A stretch of DNA of 53,404 nt from Paraglaciecola hydrolytica (lineage in GTDB: Bacteria > Pseudomonadota > Gammaproteobacteria > Enterobacterales > Alteromonadaceae): contig NZ_LSNE01000020.1 of the NCBI RefSeq assembly GCF_001565895.1, positions 181,367 through 234,770 on the forward strand. Direction: 5' to 3'. A model generated the notes under the pieces. The model did not search any database and was not told the origin of the DNA. It worked only from the letters and a program-made list of their open reading frames with translations. Both the position numbers and the translations under genes were made by a program. Below are positions 1-11,438 of this stretch, piece by piece (position 1 is the first letter of the stretch; every line of letters starts with the position of its first letter).

Positions 1-110
1 GTTAATCCACCATAATCGATAAAAGTAAACAGTTCAATTTTCAAACAATAAAATATTTATCACTTTGTATTTGGATACGTAATGCTAACTTTGATAGATA
101 GTTTTTGCCT

Positions 111-2033
111 TTAATGACGTTGATACAAACTAATCAAACTATCTAACTTCTCCGCTAACTGATTCAAGCTATTCGTTTGATCTGCAATTTGTTGCACGTT
201 TTGTACATTTTGCTGTGCACTGTAACGAATATCCGCCATTTTTATATTTATGGATTCGATATTTTCCGATTGTTCGTTTGTGGCCACCGCCACTGTTTTA
301 TTCGTTTGTGAAATTTGGACAAAATGCTGCTGATTTTCCAACAATATTTTTTCTGCCTGACTAATTGATGTAGAGGTCGTTTGTGACTGCTGAATGATCT
401 GGGCGATTTCAGTGGTAGCAGAACCTGAAGTTCGCTTTAATTCTTCCATGATATCTTGGACTTCGTGAGTGGAATCAGCCGTTCTGCGAGCTAAATTACG
501 CACCTCTTCAGCTACTACGGCGAAACCGCGCCCCTGCTCGCCAGCCCGAGCTGCTTCTATCGCTGCATTTAACGCCAATAAGTTAGTTTGATCTGAAATG
601 GCCTGAATGGTTTCAAGCACTTTAGCGATTGTCTCCGTATTGTTCGTTAGAGAAGTTATAACTTTGGCTACGTCGTTAATCTTTTCAGCTAGCTGCTTTA
701 TGTCAATTTGGGTACTATGAATGACGTCGGTAATGACCTTGCCGTCGCCACTAATTTGATCCGCCACTTTAGCGGCATCAGTCGCATTACTCGCCGCCAT
801 CACCACGCTGGCACTGACTTTTTCTAAAGCATTAGATATTAGTTGAGTATTTTGAGCGCTGTCCTCTACACTCTTTTTTGTTTGATCAGCATCACGCTTG
901 AGCAAGGTTGCGACTCCCCTTAACTCCTCACCGCTGCGGGCAATTTGATTAAACAAGTCCTCTAGCTTCTGAATAAAGTTGTTGTAGCCAATAGCGACAA
1001 CCGCTATTTCTTTTTGACCATCTTGAGGTAAACGATAAGAAAGATCTGCATTGCCCTGCCCTAGTTGACTGAAAACTTCGGCAAGCTGGCTAATAGGACG
1101 GGTCACTGTTCCTGCAATAAACCAAGCCACTATAGAAGCCAGTAACGCAATGAATAAGGACCAAAGTAAAATTTGCCAAGTAGCACTTGTTAAACTACTG
1201 AACATCTCATCGTATGGTACTTCAGCTACAACAAACCAGCCCATACTTGGAATAAAACTAGAAGCAAGTAAAAAGCGCTGTCCGTTTTTGTCTATCACTG
1301 ACATGTTGAATTTTTGCTTATTTAATAATACCGCGCTGGTAGTAGCATCGAATAAAGTTGTTAAGCTGGCTTGCCCCACCACCGAACTGTCTTTGTGTAA
1401 CTGCACAGCACCGCTACCATCCACCAAATAAACAAAGCCACTTTGTTCCAATTGGAAGCTTGCCAGCATATCAACAACAGATTTGAAAGACTTAGCTGTA
1501 CCTGACAAACCTTGGCCATTGGGCTGTTGATAATTAACAAATAAATCAGTTTTACCTGTGTTTGGGTCACGATACACACTCACCATGTACTCTTTGCCAC
1601 TTGCCGTATAGTTGTAATACCAACCATCAGCATTATCTTGTTTTAAACGACGCAAGAAGCCATCTTGATTCCAATAATCAGCGGTATTTTTGTCTGCAAA
1701 AGATACCGCACTTAATTGGTTAGCCACAGCGACGGCTTTTAATTTTCTCACTAATAAAGCTTCACCTGCGTTATCTCGCACGCCATTTACCCACTGGTGA
1801 ATATGCTCATCAGTGGCGATTTGGCGAGCTATAACCTGCATTAATACGATATCGCTATCAATATTTTCAGCAATTTTTTCAACTGTAGTTGGCAACTCAG
1901 ATTTTAAGACTCGATTTTCAATACTGGATTTTGCCGTCAACATACTCACCGTACCGACCAGCATCGCAGTTAGCATTACAAAAAGAATTAGGGTTAAAAG
2001 AATTTTTTGTCTAATTGAAAAAGTATTTATCAT
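111..2033 (-). CDS. methyl-accepting chemotaxis protein with dCache sensor domain
   Basis: This is a membrane chemoreceptor that should sense a periplasmic ligand and signal to CheA/CheW. An N-terminal membrane segment (residues ~10-32) is followed by a periplasmic domain of ~250 residues with dCache-like blocks, including [15 protein letters not shown] and the FVYLVDGSG turn. A second membrane segment lies at ~288-310, then a HAMP region starting at [11 protein letters not shown]. The cytoplasmic signalling hairpin contains the conserved tip [20 protein letters not shown], which is diagnostic of MCPs. The 640-aa length is normal. No C-terminal NWETF-type CheR tether is visible. The ligand cannot be read from sequence, and the amino-acid-binding dCache motif is not obvious. 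A GGACC-AAAA-GGTCC palindrome lies ~190 bp upstream and resembles a motif upstream of rutA. No neighbouring che genes are present. Confidence 0.95.
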   Translation of the reverse strand: MINTFSIRQKILLTLILFVMLTAMLVGTVSMLTAKSSIENRVLKSELPTTVEKIAENIDSDIVLMQVIARQIATDEHIHQWVNGVRDNAGEALLVRKLKAVAVANQLSAVSFADKNTADYWNQDGFLRRLKQDNADGWYYNYTASGKEYMVSVYRDPNTGKTDLFVNYQQPNGQGLSGTAKSFKSVVDMLASFQLEQSGFVYLVDGSGAVQLHKDSSVVGQASLTTLFDATTSAVLLNKQKFNMSVIDKNGQRFLLASSFIPSMGWFVVAEVPYDEMFSSLTSATWQILLWSLFIALLASIVAWFIAGTVTRPISQLAEVFSQLGQGNADLSYRLPQDGQKEIAVVAIGYNNFIQKLEDLFNQIARSGEELRGVATLLKRDADQTKKSVEDSAQNTQLISNALEKVSASVVMAASNATDAAKVADQISGDGKVITDVIHSTQIDIKQLAEKINDVAKVITSLTNNTETIAKVLETIQAISDQTNLLALNAAIEAARAGEQGRGFAVVAEEVRNLARRTADSTHEVQDIMEELKRTSGSATTEIAQIIQQSQTTSTSISQAEKILLENQQHFVQISQTNKTVAVATNEQSENIESINIKMADIRYSAQQNVQNVQQIADQTNSLNQLAEKLDSLISLYQRH

Positions 2034-2217
2034 TATTTATGCCATCAAACAGTAAGTTGCGAATAAAAACGAAGAGCAAAGTCTAAGTTAAGCGCGTAAA
2101 TTACAACATCCTGTTGTTCATTATTGTCCCCTCAACTGCATAATGATAAATGCTACAGCAACTGTAAAGTCACCCTTGAGCATTATTAAGAATATTACCA
2201 TTTTTTTGCAATAATCC

Positions 2218-2231
2218 GGACCAAAAGGTCC
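2218..2231. promoter_or_regulatory. GGACC-AAAA-GGTCC inverted repeat upstream of the chemoreceptor
   Basis: This is a perfect 5-bp inverted repeat with a 4-bp spacer, 185-198 bp upstream of the chemoreceptor start. Its core GACCA-A-A-AGGTC resembles the RutR operator pattern GACCA-NN-TGGTC known from E. coli. A similar motif sits at almost the same distance upstream of rutA. Assignment as an operator is inference. The hairpin has no U-tract, so it is not an obvious terminator. Confidence 0.35.
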
Positions 2232-2325
2232 AATTTGTTACAATAATGTATATAAATCAACATTTTAGAAACAAAATAAATGTTCGCACTTTACTTGTTT
2301 GTAAACTTCACAGCTATTTATAGTG

Positions 2326-2408
2326 ATAAAAAAAGGCCACCGAAGTGACCTTTTTATAACGTTAATTAAATCAGCTATTAAACAATGATTTTAGCTACTA
2401 CAGCAGCA
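2326..2408 (-). pseudogene. duplicated tuf 3' end (last codons plus terminator)
   Basis: This segment closely matches 2611-2693, the end of the intact tuf gene and its terminator. Read on the minus strand it encodes VVAKIIV followed by a stop at 2378-2380, against VVAKIIA in the real gene. The same spacer and the same UUCG-capped terminator hairpin (2333-2352) follow. Upstream of these codons the similarity stops and a tandem-repeat tract begins. It is best explained as the remnant of a second or partially duplicated tuf copy. No start codon or larger reading frame remains. Confidence 0.75.
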
Positions 2409-2462
2409 TGGGATGCCCCGCATTGGATGCCCCGCATGGGATGCCCCACATGGGGTGCACCA
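2407..2462. repeat. four tandem copies of a 14-bp unit
   Basis: Four adjacent 14-bp units begin at 2407, 2421, 2435 and 2449 with consensus CATGGGATGCCCCG. The first three differ at one position each and the fourth is more diverged. They start exactly where the tuf-tail duplication ends. An inverted partial copy (GGGCATCC) lies near 2503-2510, and a CGCCCC-TTC-GGGGC stem follows at about 2516-2530. The rest of the 2034-2663 gene-free stretch shows no convincing reading frame. Confidence 0.8.
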
Positions 2463-2612
2463 CACTGAGTGCTCACGCCTACGGAACCACAAACTTACTC
2501 CGGGCATCCTAGCCTACGCCCCTTCGGGGCCGCGTTTCACACGTTCAACCTTCTCTCGAAACTTTTTCTCACGTAGGTATCCATTCGCCAGCGCGCAATA
2601 GTTGAAAGCCAT

Positions 2613-2640
2613 AAAAAAAGGCCACCGAAGTGACCTTTTT
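2613..2640 (-). terminator. rho-independent terminator of tuf
   Basis: On the minus strand an 8-bp stem AAGGTCAC/GTGGCCTT, with one G-U pair and a UUCG tetraloop, is followed by a run of U. It lies 24 bp after the tuf stop. An almost identical copy stands at 2326-2356 behind the duplicated tuf tail. Confidence 0.9.
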
Positions 2641-2663
2641 TAGAACGTGAGTTAAATCAGCTA

Positions 2664-3848
2664 TTAAGCAATGATTTTAGCTACTACGCCAGCACCTACT
2701 GTACGTCCACCTTCACGGATTGCGAAGCGTAAACCTTCGTCCATCGCGATTGGGTGAATCAACGTAACAACAAATTTAAGGTTGTCACCAGGCATTACCA
2801 TTTCTACGCCTTCTGGTAACTCAACAGCACCTGTTACGTCAGTTGTACGGAAGTAAAACTGTGGACGGTAACCTTTGAAGAATGGCGTATGACGGCCACC
2901 TTCGTCTTTAGACAAGACGTAAACTTCAGCTTCAAACGTGGTGTGTGGCTTGATTGAACCAGGCTTACACAATACTTGACCACGCTCTACGTCTTCACGC
3001 TTAGTACCACGTAGTAACACACCTACGTTTTCACCAGCACGACCTTCGTCAAGCAATTTACGGAACATTTCTACACCAGTACAGGTCGTTGTCGTTGTGG
3101 CTTTGATACCTACGATTTCTACTGGCTCACCTACTTTAACGATACCTTGCTCAACACGGCCTGTTACAACAGTACCACGACCTGAGATTGAGAATACGTC
3201 TTCGATAGGAAGGATGAACGGACGGTCAATCGCACGCTCTGGCTCTGGGATATAAGCATCTAGAGCTTCAGCCAATTCGATTACTTTTGCTTCCCATGCT
3301 GGGTCGCCTTCAAGAGCTTTAAGCGCTGAACCTTTGATTACTGGTAAATCGTCGCCAGGGAAGTCATATTCAGTTAATAACTCACGAACTTCCATTTCAA
3401 CTAATTCTAATAATTCTTCGTCGTCTACCATGTCACATTTGTTCATGAAAACGATCATATAAGGTACGCCAACCTGACGGCCTAACAAGATGTGCTCACG
3501 CGTTTGTGGCATAGGACCATCAGTTGCAGCAACAACCAAGATAGCGCCGTCCATTTGAGCAGCACCAGTGATCATGTTTTTAACATAATCGGCGTGTCCA
3601 GGACAGTCTACGTGGGCGTAGTGACGCTTAGGAGTATCGTATTCTACGTGTGAGGTATTGATAGTAATACCGCGCTCACGCTCTTCAGGAGCGTTGTCGA
3701 TGGCTGCGAAGTTTTTCGCAGTACCGCCGTAGGTTTTTGCCAATACAGTGGTGATCGCTGCAGTTAAGGTGGTTTTACCGTGGTCAACGTGGCCGATAGT
3801 ACCTACGTTTACGTGCGGTTTTGTACGTTCAAATTTTGACTTTGCCAT
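2664..3848 (-). CDS. tuf: translation elongation factor EF-Tu
   Basis: GTPase that delivers aminoacyl-tRNA to the ribosome. The 394-aa protein has the P-loop GHVDHGKT (residues 19-26), the effector loop [14 protein letters not shown] (~81-85) and NKCD (~136-139). Domains 2 and 3 are intact and it ends [10 protein letters not shown]. It is the last gene of a long co-oriented block, 67 bp after fusA, and has its own strong terminator. Only one complete tuf lies in this window. In E. coli a second copy precedes secE, but here that position is taken by tRNA-Trp and the rut operon. A short duplicate of the tuf 3' end lies immediately downstream. Confidence 0.99.
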   Translation of the reverse strand: MAKSKFERTKPHVNVGTIGHVDHGKTTLTAAITTVLAKTYGGTAKNFAAIDNAPEERERGITINTSHVEYDTPKRHYAHVDCPGHADYVKNMITGAAQMDGAILVVAATDGPMPQTREHILLGRQVGVPYMIVFMNKCDMVDDEELLELVEMEVRELLTEYDFPGDDLPVIKGSALKALEGDPAWEAKVIELAEALDAYIPEPERAIDRPFILPIEDVFSISGRGTVVTGRVEQGIVKVGEPVEIVGIKATTTTTCTGVEMFRKLLDEGRAGENVGVLLRGTKREDVERGQVLCKPGSIKPHTTFEAEVYVLSKDEGGRHTPFFKGYRPQFYFRTTDVTGAVELPEGVEMVMPGDNLKFVVTLIHPIAMDEGLRFAIREGGRTVGAGVVAKIIA

Positions 3849-3915
3849 TTTACCATTTTCCTAAGTTAAAAGTCCGGCCCCTATTAATATAGATAACCGG
3901 ACCAGACCTTCATTA

Positions 3916-6021
3916 TTAAGAGTGTCTAGCGTCAATAATAGCTTTAGCTACGTTATTGGGCGCTTCTGCGTAATTAAAAAATTCCATTGAGTATGACGCA
4001 CGGCCCTGAGTAGCAGAACGCAGTGCAGTAGCATAACCAAACATTTCCGACAATGGCACTTTAGCATGAATTATTTTTATTCCAGCTAAACCGTCATCCA
4101 TGCCTTCAATCATTCCGCGGCGGCGATTTAAATCACCCACCACATCACCCATCCAATCCTCTGGTGTGGTGACTTCAACTTTCATTGTTGGTTCAAGCAA
4201 TACCGGATTCGCTAACGCTGCACCATTCTTGAAACCCATTGAACCAGCGATTTTAAACGCCATTTCCGAAGAGTCAACATCATGATATGAGCCATCAAAC
4301 AAGGTTACTTTAACATCAAGCACCGGATAACCTGCTAACACACCATTTTGCAACTGTTCCTGAATACCTTTATCAACTGCGGGGATATATTCCTTAGGAA
4401 CCGTACCACCTACAACAGCGTTAATAAATTTGTATCCAGCACCTTCTTCTTGAGGTTCAATCGTTAACCAAACGTGACCATATTGGCCTTTACCACCCGA
4501 TTGACGGATAAATTTACCTTCCACATCCACCTTAGAGCGAATAGTTTCGCGATAGGCGACTTGTGGTTTACCTACATTACACTCTACATTGAATTCGCGT
4601 TTCATGCGATCAACGATGATATCGAGGTGTAATTCCCCCATACCTGAGATAATGATTTGGCCAGTCTCTTCATCTGTCTTGACCTTGAATGAGGGGTCTT
4701 CCGCCGTTAATTTACTTAAGGCAATGCCCATCTTTTCTTGATCAGCTTGCGAACGTGCTTCAACAGCAATAGAAATAACCGGTTCTGGAAATTCCATACG
4801 TTCAAGGGTGATTATGTGGTTTGGATCACATAAGGTATCGCCAGTGGTGACATCTTTTAAACCAATAGCTGCTGCGATATCTCCTGCTCGAACCTGTTTA
4901 AGTTCTTCACGGTCTTTCGCGTGCATTTGCACTATTCGTCCAAAACGTTCACGTTTGGCTTTAACTGGGTTATATACCGCGTCACCAGTGTTAACTACAC
5001 CAGAATAACAACGGAAAAAGGTCAAGGTACCGACAAAAGGATCTGAGGCAATTTTAAACGCTAATGCCGCAAAGGGGGCATCATCGTCTGCAGGCCTTTC
5101 ACCTTCCGTTTCGTCCTTATCATCGAGAATACCTTTAATAGCGGGTACATCTACCGGTGAGGGTAAATATTCGATAACAGAATCGAGTACGGCTTGAACA
5201 CCTTTATTTTTAAAGGCAGAACCACAGGTTGCCAATACAATTTCGTTGTTTAAAGTACGCTTACGCAAACCAAATTTGATTTCTTCTTCAGAAAGTTCTT
5301 CACCTTCCAAATACTTGTTCATCAATTCGTCGTTTGCTTCGGCGGCTGCCTCGACTAAGTCAATACGCATTGCTTTCGCTTGCTCAACTAACTCAGCTGG
5401 TACAGCTTCATAACTAAAGGTCATACCTTGATCGGCATCACTCCAGTTAATCGCTTTAAACTTGATTAGGTCGATGACACCTTTAAAGGTCTCTTCTGCA
5501 CCAATATTCAAATGAATAGGCACACAATTGGCACCTAAACGAGTACGAATCTGTTTGATAACACGTTTAAAGTCCGCTCCAGCTCTGTCCATCTTGTTAA
5601 CAAATACAATACGTGGAACGTGGTATTTATTAGCTTGACGCCACACTGTTTCTGACTGAGGTTCTACACCTGATGAGCCGCAAAAAACTACCACGGCACC
5701 ATCAAGCACACGCAAAGACCGCTCAACTTCAATAGTGAAGTCAACGTGTCCAGGCGTGTCTATGATATTTATACGATGTTGCTCGTATTGTTTATCCATG
5801 CCTGCCCAAAAGCAGGTAATCGCTGCCGACGTAATAGTAATGCCGCGTTCCTGTTCTTGTTCCATCCAATCCATGGTGGCAGCACCGTCATGTACTTCAC
5901 CTATTTTGTGAGATACACCGGTGTAGAACAGCACGCGCTCAGTTGTTGTGGTTTTACCCGCATCAACGTGAGCCACGATACCAATATTTCGATAACGACC
6001 AATGGGCGTAATACGAGCCAT
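3916..6021 (-). CDS. fusA: translation elongation factor EF-G
   Basis: Translocase GTPase of the ribosome. The 701-aa protein starts [20 protein letters not shown] with P-loop AHVDAGKT, effector region [19 protein letters not shown] and NKMD. Domain IV carries [15 protein letters not shown] and the GGKGQYGHV loop, and domain V ends near [10 protein letters not shown]. Length and motifs are those of a canonical EF-G rather than the EF-G2 paralogue. It lies 12 bp after rpsG and 67 bp before tuf in the usual str order (rpsL-rpsG-fusA-tuf), so co-transcription is likely. Confidence 0.99.
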   Translation of the reverse strand: MARITPIGRYRNIGIVAHVDAGKTTTTERVLFYTGVSHKIGEVHDGAATMDWMEQEQERGITITSAAITCFWAGMDKQYEQHRINIIDTPGHVDFTIEVERSLRVLDGAVVVFCGSSGVEPQSETVWRQANKYHVPRIVFVNKMDRAGADFKRVIKQIRTRLGANCVPIHLNIGAEETFKGVIDLIKFKAINWSDADQGMTFSYEAVPAELVEQAKAMRIDLVEAAAEANDELMNKYLEGEELSEEEIKFGLRKRTLNNEIVLATCGSAFKNKGVQAVLDSVIEYLPSPVDVPAIKGILDDKDETEGERPADDDAPFAALAFKIASDPFVGTLTFFRCYSGVVNTGDAVYNPVKAKRERFGRIVQMHAKDREELKQVRAGDIAAAIGLKDVTTGDTLCDPNHIITLERMEFPEPVISIAVEARSQADQEKMGIALSKLTAEDPSFKVKTDEETGQIIISGMGELHLDIIVDRMKREFNVECNVGKPQVAYRETIRSKVDVEGKFIRQSGGKGQYGHVWLTIEPQEEGAGYKFINAVVGGTVPKEYIPAVDKGIQEQLQNGVLAGYPVLDVKVTLFDGSYHDVDSSEMAFKIAGSMGFKNGAALANPVLLEPTMKVEVTTPEDWMGDVVGDLNRRRGMIEGMDDGLAGIKIIHAKVPLSEMFGYATALRSATQGRASYSMEFFNYAEAPNNVAKAIIDARHS

Positions 6022-6033
6022 AGCTTTCTCTTA

Positions 6034-6504
6034 TTACCAGCGGTAGTGAGCGAAGGCTTTGTTTGCTTCAGCCATACGGTGAACGTCTTCACGTTTCTTA
6101 ACCGCAGAGCCTTTGTTTTCAGCAGCGTCGAGCATTTCAGCTGCAAGGCGTTGAGCCATTGATTTTTCGCCACGCTTACGAGCAGCATCTACTAACCAAC
6201 GCATACCTAGCGCATTACGACGAACTGGACGAACTTCTACTGGTACTTGGTACGTAGAACCACCAACACGACGAGATTTAACCTCAACCGTAGGGCGGAT
6301 GTTGTCTAGTGCATCTTCAAATACGTCTAGCTGTGCTTTGCCAGCTTTTTGCGCAACAATTTCTAATGCGCCGTAAACGATTTTTTCAGCAGTCGATTTT
6401 TTGCCGTCTAACATCACGACATTCATAAATTTAGCTAGTAACTGTGATCCGAACTTAGGATCTGGTAGGATTTTTCGTTGACCTACAACTCTTCTTCTTG
6501 GCAT
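6034..6504 (-). CDS. rpsG: 30S ribosomal protein S7
   Basis: Primary 16S rRNA-binding protein of the small-subunit head. It is also the translational repressor of the str operon in E. coli. The 156-aa protein begins [20 protein letters not shown], as in the family. The ATG at 6504 is chosen over an in-frame TTG at 6510 because the GGAG Shine-Dalgarno lies 8 nt before the ATG and would crowd the TTG. The C-terminus ends AFAHYRW, so the E. coli K-type extension is absent. It follows rpsL by 78 bp and precedes fusA by 12 bp. Confidence 0.98.
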   Translation of the reverse strand: MPRRRVVGQRKILPDPKFGSQLLAKFMNVVMLDGKKSTAEKIVYGALEIVAQKAGKAQLDVFEDALDNIRPTVEVKSRRVGGSTYQVPVEVRPVRRNALGMRWLVDAARKRGEKSMAQRLAAEMLDAAENKGSAVKKREDVHRMAEANKAFAHYRW

Positions 6505-6582
6505 CTTCAACTCTCCGTAGAATTTTCAGGGATATCCCAAAACTCAATTAATACTTAGTTTGGCCTTACTAACGGAGAACCG

Positions 6583-6957
6583 TTAAGACTTCGGCCTTTT
6601 TGCGCCGTACTTAGAACGGGCTTGTCTACGTTTGGTCACGCCAGCGCAGTCTAATGTTCCGCGCACAGTGTGATAACGCACACCTGGTAAATCTTTAACA
6701 CGACCACCACGAATAAGAACAACACTGTGCTCTTGTAAGTTATGACCTTCACCGCCGATATAAGAAGAAACTTCAAAACCGTTGGTTAAACGAACACGGC
6801 ATACTTTACGTAATGCAGAGTTCGGCTTTTTTGGTGTGGTGGTATATACACGAGTACATACGCCACGACGTTGTGGACAAGCTTGCAAAGCTGCGACGTT
6901 GCTCTTCGTCACTGGTGCTTGGCGTGGCTTGCGCACTAACTGGTTAACTGTTGCCAT
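6583..6957 (-). CDS. rpsL: 30S ribosomal protein S12
   Basis: Decoding-centre protein. The 124-aa sequence starts [20 protein letters not shown] and carries [14 protein letters not shown] and [15 protein letters not shown]. The two lysines whose mutation gives streptomycin resistance (E. coli K43 and K88) are wild type. It is the first gene of the str cluster, directly downstream of rpoC in the same direction and separated by an rpoC terminator. A separate promoter in the 218-bp gap is therefore expected. Confidence 0.98.
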   Translation of the reverse strand: MATVNQLVRKPRQAPVTKSNVAALQACPQRRGVCTRVYTTTPKKPNSALRKVCRVRLTNGFEVSSYIGGEGHNLQEHSVVLIRGGRVKDLPGVRYHTVRGTLDCAGVTKRRQARSKYGAKRPKS

Positions 6958-7100
6958 TAACTAGCTCCTGATTAAAATTACGACTGATTAACCCCTTGGG
7001 GTATAAAACGCGAAAAATCCGCTCCCATCATTGGATAACCATAGGGCTACCTAATTTTGGGTCGCGGAAGTCTAATGATCAATACCCTAGCTGTCAAGTA

Positions 7101-7145
7101 AGAAAGCCCTTAAACCGCATTTAATATGGGTTTAAGGGCTTCATT
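7101..7145 (-). terminator. terminator between rpoC and rpsL
   Basis: A 13-bp inverted repeat (7104-7116 with 7129-7141; stem AAGCCCTTAAACC) encloses a 12-nt loop and is followed on the minus strand by a T-rich tract. It ends the rplJL-rpoBC transcript about 35 bp after the rpoC stop. The remaining gap (6958-7100) should contain the rpsL promoter. A TTGATC / AAAAT pair near 7050-7080 is possible but weak. Confidence 0.85.
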
Positions 7146-7175
7146 TTACTTACAGATCAAATTTGATCTTATTTT

Positions 7176-10100
7176 TTATTCGTCAATTTCAGAGGATTCA
7201 TTAACCTCTGCATTTAACGCTTCACTCAAAGCTAACTCTGCATCAGAAGCTGAAACAGAAGGCTCTGGGTAACGTGCGGCCAATTTATTTGCTGCACGTT
7301 TTTGATGATACGCAAAACCAGTACCAGCTGGGATCAAGCGTCCAACGATAACGTTTTCTTTCAAGCCACGTAACTCATCTTCTTTACCTTGTACTGCTGC
7401 TTCAGTAAGAACACGGGTTGTTTCTTGGAAAGATGCCGCTGAAATAAAGGATTCAGTCGACAACGACGCTTTGGTGATACCCAATAATTGGGTTTCATAC
7501 TTGGCAGGGATTTTTCCTTGCTTTTCGATTTCACGGTTAGCGATTTTAACGTTAGAAACTTCTACTTGCTCACCTTCTAAGAAGTTTGTATCACCTGAAT
7601 AGGTAATCATACACTTACGCAACATTTGGCGGATGACCACTTCGATGTGCTTATCGTTAATTTTTACGCCTTGTAAGCGGTAAACTTCTTGTACTTCGTT
7701 AACAATGTAGTTAGACACCGCAGAGATGCCACGTAAACGTAGAATGTCATGGGGTGACTCTGGACCGTCAGCAATAACTTCACCTTTTTCAACGTTTTCA
7801 CCTTCGAATACGTTGAGGTTACGCCATTTAGGGATCATCTCTTCATAGGGCTCGCCCTCTTTAGGAGTTATCACTAAACGTTTTTTGCCCTTAGTCTCTT
7901 TACCAAAACCGATCATACCAGACACTTCCGCAAGGATAGCTGGTTCTTTCGGACGGCGAGCTTCGAACAAGTCGGCAACACGTGGTAAACCACCGGTAAT
8001 ATCGCGTGTTTTTGAGCTTTCTTGAGGAATACGCGCCAACACATCACCAGGTTTAGCCATCATGCCATCTGTGGCTTCAATGGTGGTAAAACTAGGCAGA
8101 CGGATTTCTTGTAAACCAAACTCGTCGCTTTCAAGAATAAGTTTAGGCTCTTTCGCATTAGCCTTAGACAAGTCGTTAACCACGATACGGGTCAAACCTG
8201 TCAACTCATCTTGTTGCATCTCAGTATTACTATCATCGATGTCAGCAAAAGAGATTTTTGCAGCACGTTCAGTAACGATTGGATGTGAATGCGGATCCCA
8301 GTTAGCGACGATCTCGCCAGCAGTGACTTTAGCACCATCATTAACAGTCAAGATGGCGCCGTAAGGTACTTTATAACGCTCTTTTTCACGACCTTGATCA
8401 TCAATAATGGTGATCTCAGTTGAACGCGATACGATAACCACTTTGTCATCAGTATTACGTACAAACTTAGCGTTATGTAACTTAAGAGTACCCGTCGTTT
8501 TAACTTGTACGCTGTTTTCAGCAGAGGCTCTCGATGCCGCACCACCAATGTGGAAGGTACGCATCGTTAACTGTGTACCTGGCTCACCGATTGATTGAGC
8601 TGCGATAACACCGACAGCTTCACCGAAGCCAACCATGTGTCCACGGGCCAAATCACGACCATAACACTTGGCACAAACACCAAAGTCATTTTCACAAGTG
8701 ATAACCGAGCGAACCATGATCATGTCAACCGAGTTGGCTTCTAACATGTCAACCAAAGCTTCATCTAACAATACGTTACGTTCAACAAGGATTTCATCAG
8801 AACCTGGTTTAACTACGTCTTCAGCAACTGTACGACCCAATACGCGTTCACGCAATGGTTCTACTACGTCACCACCTTCGATTAACGGAGTCATTTTGAC
8901 ACCTTCGAAAGTGCCACAGTCTAGGTTGTTAATAACCAAATCCTGCGCAACGTCTACTAGACGACGAGTCAAATAACCCGAGTTAGCTGTTTTAAGTGCA
9001 GTATCGGCCAAACCTTTACGTGCACCGTGAGTTGAGATGAAGTACTGAAGTACGTTCAAACCTTCACGGAAGTTTGCAGTAATTGGTGTTTCGATGATTG
9101 AACCATCAGGTTTAGCCATCAGACCACGCATACCAGCCAACTGACGTATCTGCGCGGCGCTACCACGAGCACCAGAGTCAGCCATCATAAACACAGAGTT
9201 GAAAGATGCTTGTTCTTCCATTACTCCATCACGGTTCATGACTTTTTCAGTTGATAGGTTTGTCATCATGGCTTTTGCTACACGTTCGTTAGCATTTGAC
9301 CAAATATCGATTACTTTGTTGTAACGCTCACCGGCTGTTACTAAACCTGATTGGAATTGCTCTTGGATTTCACGAACTTCAGCTTCTGCTTCTTCGATGA
9401 TATCTTTTTTGGCATCAGGAATAACCATGTCATCAATACCAACAGACGCACCTGCGATCATCGCGTAGTGGAAACCGGTATACATGATTTGGTCAGCAGT
9501 AATAACCGTATCTTTCAAACCTAGAGTACGATAACAAACGTTTAGTAAACGTGAGATCGCTTTTTTACCCATGGCTTGGTTGATGGTTTCAAAAGGTAAA
9601 CCTTTTGGTAGGATCAACGATAAGATTGCACGGCCAACTGTGGTATCCGTTAAGGTTACTTTTTCAGTTTTATTGCCATCAGCATCAACATCATATTCAG
9701 TAATACGTACTTTTACGCGAGCATGCAATTCAGCCGCTTCGGTACGATAAGCTTTTTCAGCTTCATGGGGACTGGTAAATACCATACCTTCACCACGACC
9801 ATTTACACGGTCACGAGTCATGTAGTACAGACCCATTACAACGTCCTGTGAAGGAACGATGATTGGCTCACCATTAGCTGGAGATAAGATGTTGTTGGTT
9901 GACATCATTAACGCACGAGCTTCTAACTGAGCTTCGATAGTTAATGGAATGTGTACCGCCATTTGGTCACCATCGAAGTCGGCGTTATAAGCCGCACACA
10001 CCAATGGATGCAATTGAATGGCTTTACCTTCAATTAAGGTAGGTTCAAACGCTTGAATACCTAATCTGTGAAGTGTTGGTGCACGGTTAAGTAATACCGG

Positions 10101-11357
10101 GTGTTCACGGATTACTTCATCTAATACATCCCATACTTCTGGATCTTCACGTTCAACTAACTTTTTAGCCGCTTTGATAGTAGTAGCTAAACCACGGCCT
10201 TCTAACTTTCCGTAGATAAACGGCTTGAATAATTCAAGTGCCATTTTCTTAGGTAAACCACATTGATGTAAACGTAGTGTAGGACCAACGGTAATAACCG
10301 AACGGCCTGAATAATCTACACGTTTACCCAATAAGTTTTGACGGAAACGACCTTGTTTACCTTTGATCATATCGGCCAAAGATTTAAGAGGACGTTTGTT
10401 AGAGCCAGTAATTGCACGACCACGACGGCCGTTATCTAACAAAGCATCTACCGCTTCTTGTAACATACGTTTTTCGTTACGAACGATGATATCTGGCGCA
10501 GCCAAATCCAAGAGACGTTTCAAACGGTTGTTACGGTTAATGACACGGCGATATAAATCGTTTAGATCTGAAGTAGCAAAACGACCACCATCAAGTGGTA
10601 CCAAAGGACGTAAATCCGGTGGTAATACTGGCAGTACTGTCATAATCATCCACTCTGGCTTGTTACCAGACTGTTGGAAAGACTCAAGCAGTTTAAGGCG
10701 TTTAGTGATCTTTTTACGCTTGGTTTCAGAATTAATACTTGGCAATTCTTCACGCATTGAGGCTACGTCGGCATCCACGTTTAAGGCTTTTAGCAATTCA
10801 TAAACTGCTTCGGCACCCATCTTCGCTTCAAACTCGTCACCGTGCTCTTCTAAGGCATCCAAATATTCTTCTTCGTTGAGAAGTTGGCTGCGCTCAAGCG
10901 TCGTCATACCTGGTTCTGATACCACGTATGATTCAAAATATAATACTCGCTCAATGTCACGTAAGGTCATGTCTAACATCAAACCGATACGAGACGGTAA
11001 TGATTTTAGGAACCAAATATGTGCGACTGGGCTGGCAAGTTCGATGTGACCCATACGCTCACGACGTACTTTGGTCAATGTCACTTCTACGCCACATTTT
11101 TCACAGATAACACCGCGATGTTTTAGGCGCTTATATTTACCACATAAACATTCATAATCTTTTACCGGCCCGAAAATACGCGCGCAGAATAAACCGTCAC
11201 GCTCAGGCTTAAAGGTACGATAGTTGATTGTTTCGGGCTTCTTAACTTCCCCAAAAGACCATGAACGTATCATATCAGGCGAGGCAAGGCCTATTTTGAT
11301 ATTGTCGAACTCTTCAGTCTTATTTTGTTGCTTAAGAAACTTTAATAAATCTTTCAC
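7176..11357 (-). CDS. rpoC: RNA polymerase subunit beta'
   Basis: Largest catalytic subunit of RNA polymerase. The 1393-aa protein has the N-terminal zinc site [20 protein letters not shown] (residues ~70-90) and the absolutely conserved catalytic loop [12 protein letters not shown] that chelates the active-site magnesium. The second zinc cluster [17 protein letters not shown], the trigger-loop region [10 protein letters not shown] and a C-terminal omega-contact region are also present. Length is close to E. coli (1407). It follows rpoB by 81 bp and ends at a strong terminator. Confidence 0.99.
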   Translation of the reverse strand: MKDLLKFLKQQNKTEEFDNIKIGLASPDMIRSWSFGEVKKPETINYRTFKPERDGLFCARIFGPVKDYECLCGKYKRLKHRGVICEKCGVEVTLTKVRRERMGHIELASPVAHIWFLKSLPSRIGLMLDMTLRDIERVLYFESYVVSEPGMTTLERSQLLNEEEYLDALEEHGDEFEAKMGAEAVYELLKALNVDADVASMREELPSINSETKRKKITKRLKLLESFQQSGNKPEWMIMTVLPVLPPDLRPLVPLDGGRFATSDLNDLYRRVINRNNRLKRLLDLAAPDIIVRNEKRMLQEAVDALLDNGRRGRAITGSNKRPLKSLADMIKGKQGRFRQNLLGKRVDYSGRSVITVGPTLRLHQCGLPKKMALELFKPFIYGKLEGRGLATTIKAAKKLVEREDPEVWDVLDEVIREHPVLLNRAPTLHRLGIQAFEPTLIEGKAIQLHPLVCAAYNADFDGDQMAVHIPLTIEAQLEARALMMSTNNILSPANGEPIIVPSQDVVMGLYYMTRDRVNGRGEGMVFTSPHEAEKAYRTEAAELHARVKVRITEYDVDADGNKTEKVTLTDTTVGRAILSLILPKGLPFETINQAMGKKAISRLLNVCYRTLGLKDTVITADQIMYTGFHYAMIAGASVGIDDMVIPDAKKDIIEEAEAEVREIQEQFQSGLVTAGERYNKVIDIWSNANERVAKAMMTNLSTEKVMNRDGVMEEQASFNSVFMMADSGARGSAAQIRQLAGMRGLMAKPDGSIIETPITANFREGLNVLQYFISTHGARKGLADTALKTANSGYLTRRLVDVAQDLVINNLDCGTFEGVKMTPLIEGGDVVEPLRERVLGRTVAEDVVKPGSDEILVERNVLLDEALVDMLEANSVDMIMVRSVITCENDFGVCAKCYGRDLARGHMVGFGEAVGVIAAQSIGEPGTQLTMRTFHIGGAASRASAENSVQVKTTGTLKLHNAKFVRNTDDKVVIVSRSTEITIIDDQGREKERYKVPYGAILTVNDGAKVTAGEIVANWDPHSHPIVTERAAKISFADIDDSNTEMQQDELTGLTRIVVNDLSKANAKEPKLILESDEFGLQEIRLPSFTTIEATDGMMAKPGDVLARIPQESSKTRDITGGLPRVADLFEARRPKEPAILAEVSGMIGFGKETKGKKRLVITPKEGEPYEEMIPKWRNLNVFEGENVEKGEVIADGPESPHDILRLRGISAVSNYIVNEVQEVYRLQGVKINDKHIEVVIRQMLRKCMITYSGDTNFLEGEQVEVSNVKIANREIEKQGKIPAKYETQLLGITKASLSTESFISAASFQETTRVLTEAAVQGKEDELRGLKENVIVGRLIPAGTGFAYHQKRAANKLAARYPEPSVSASDAELALSEALNAEVNESSEIDE

Positions 11358-11438
11358 ATTTCTCTCCCAGCGGAGTCAGTTGCAAATGTCCAGCACAACG
11401 TGCTGGACTATCCTGTCTATCAGCTCAGTAAGAGCAGT

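Noticed and set aside
2116-2136. Hexapeptide leader frame (minus strand) with an AGGGG Shine-Dalgarno upstream of the chemoreceptor
   Set aside because: The frame is only six codons, with no regulatory codon bias and no attenuator hairpin before the chemoreceptor start. Chance is likely.
2407-2462. CRISPR-like array
   Set aside because: The 14-bp units are contiguous with no spacers, and no cas genes are present.
2413-2601. 62-codon open frame on the plus strand across the 14-bp repeats
   Set aside because: It consists of the tandem repeat and GC-rich stem, with no Shine-Dalgarno and no protein-like conservation pattern. It is better explained as non-coding repeat DNA.
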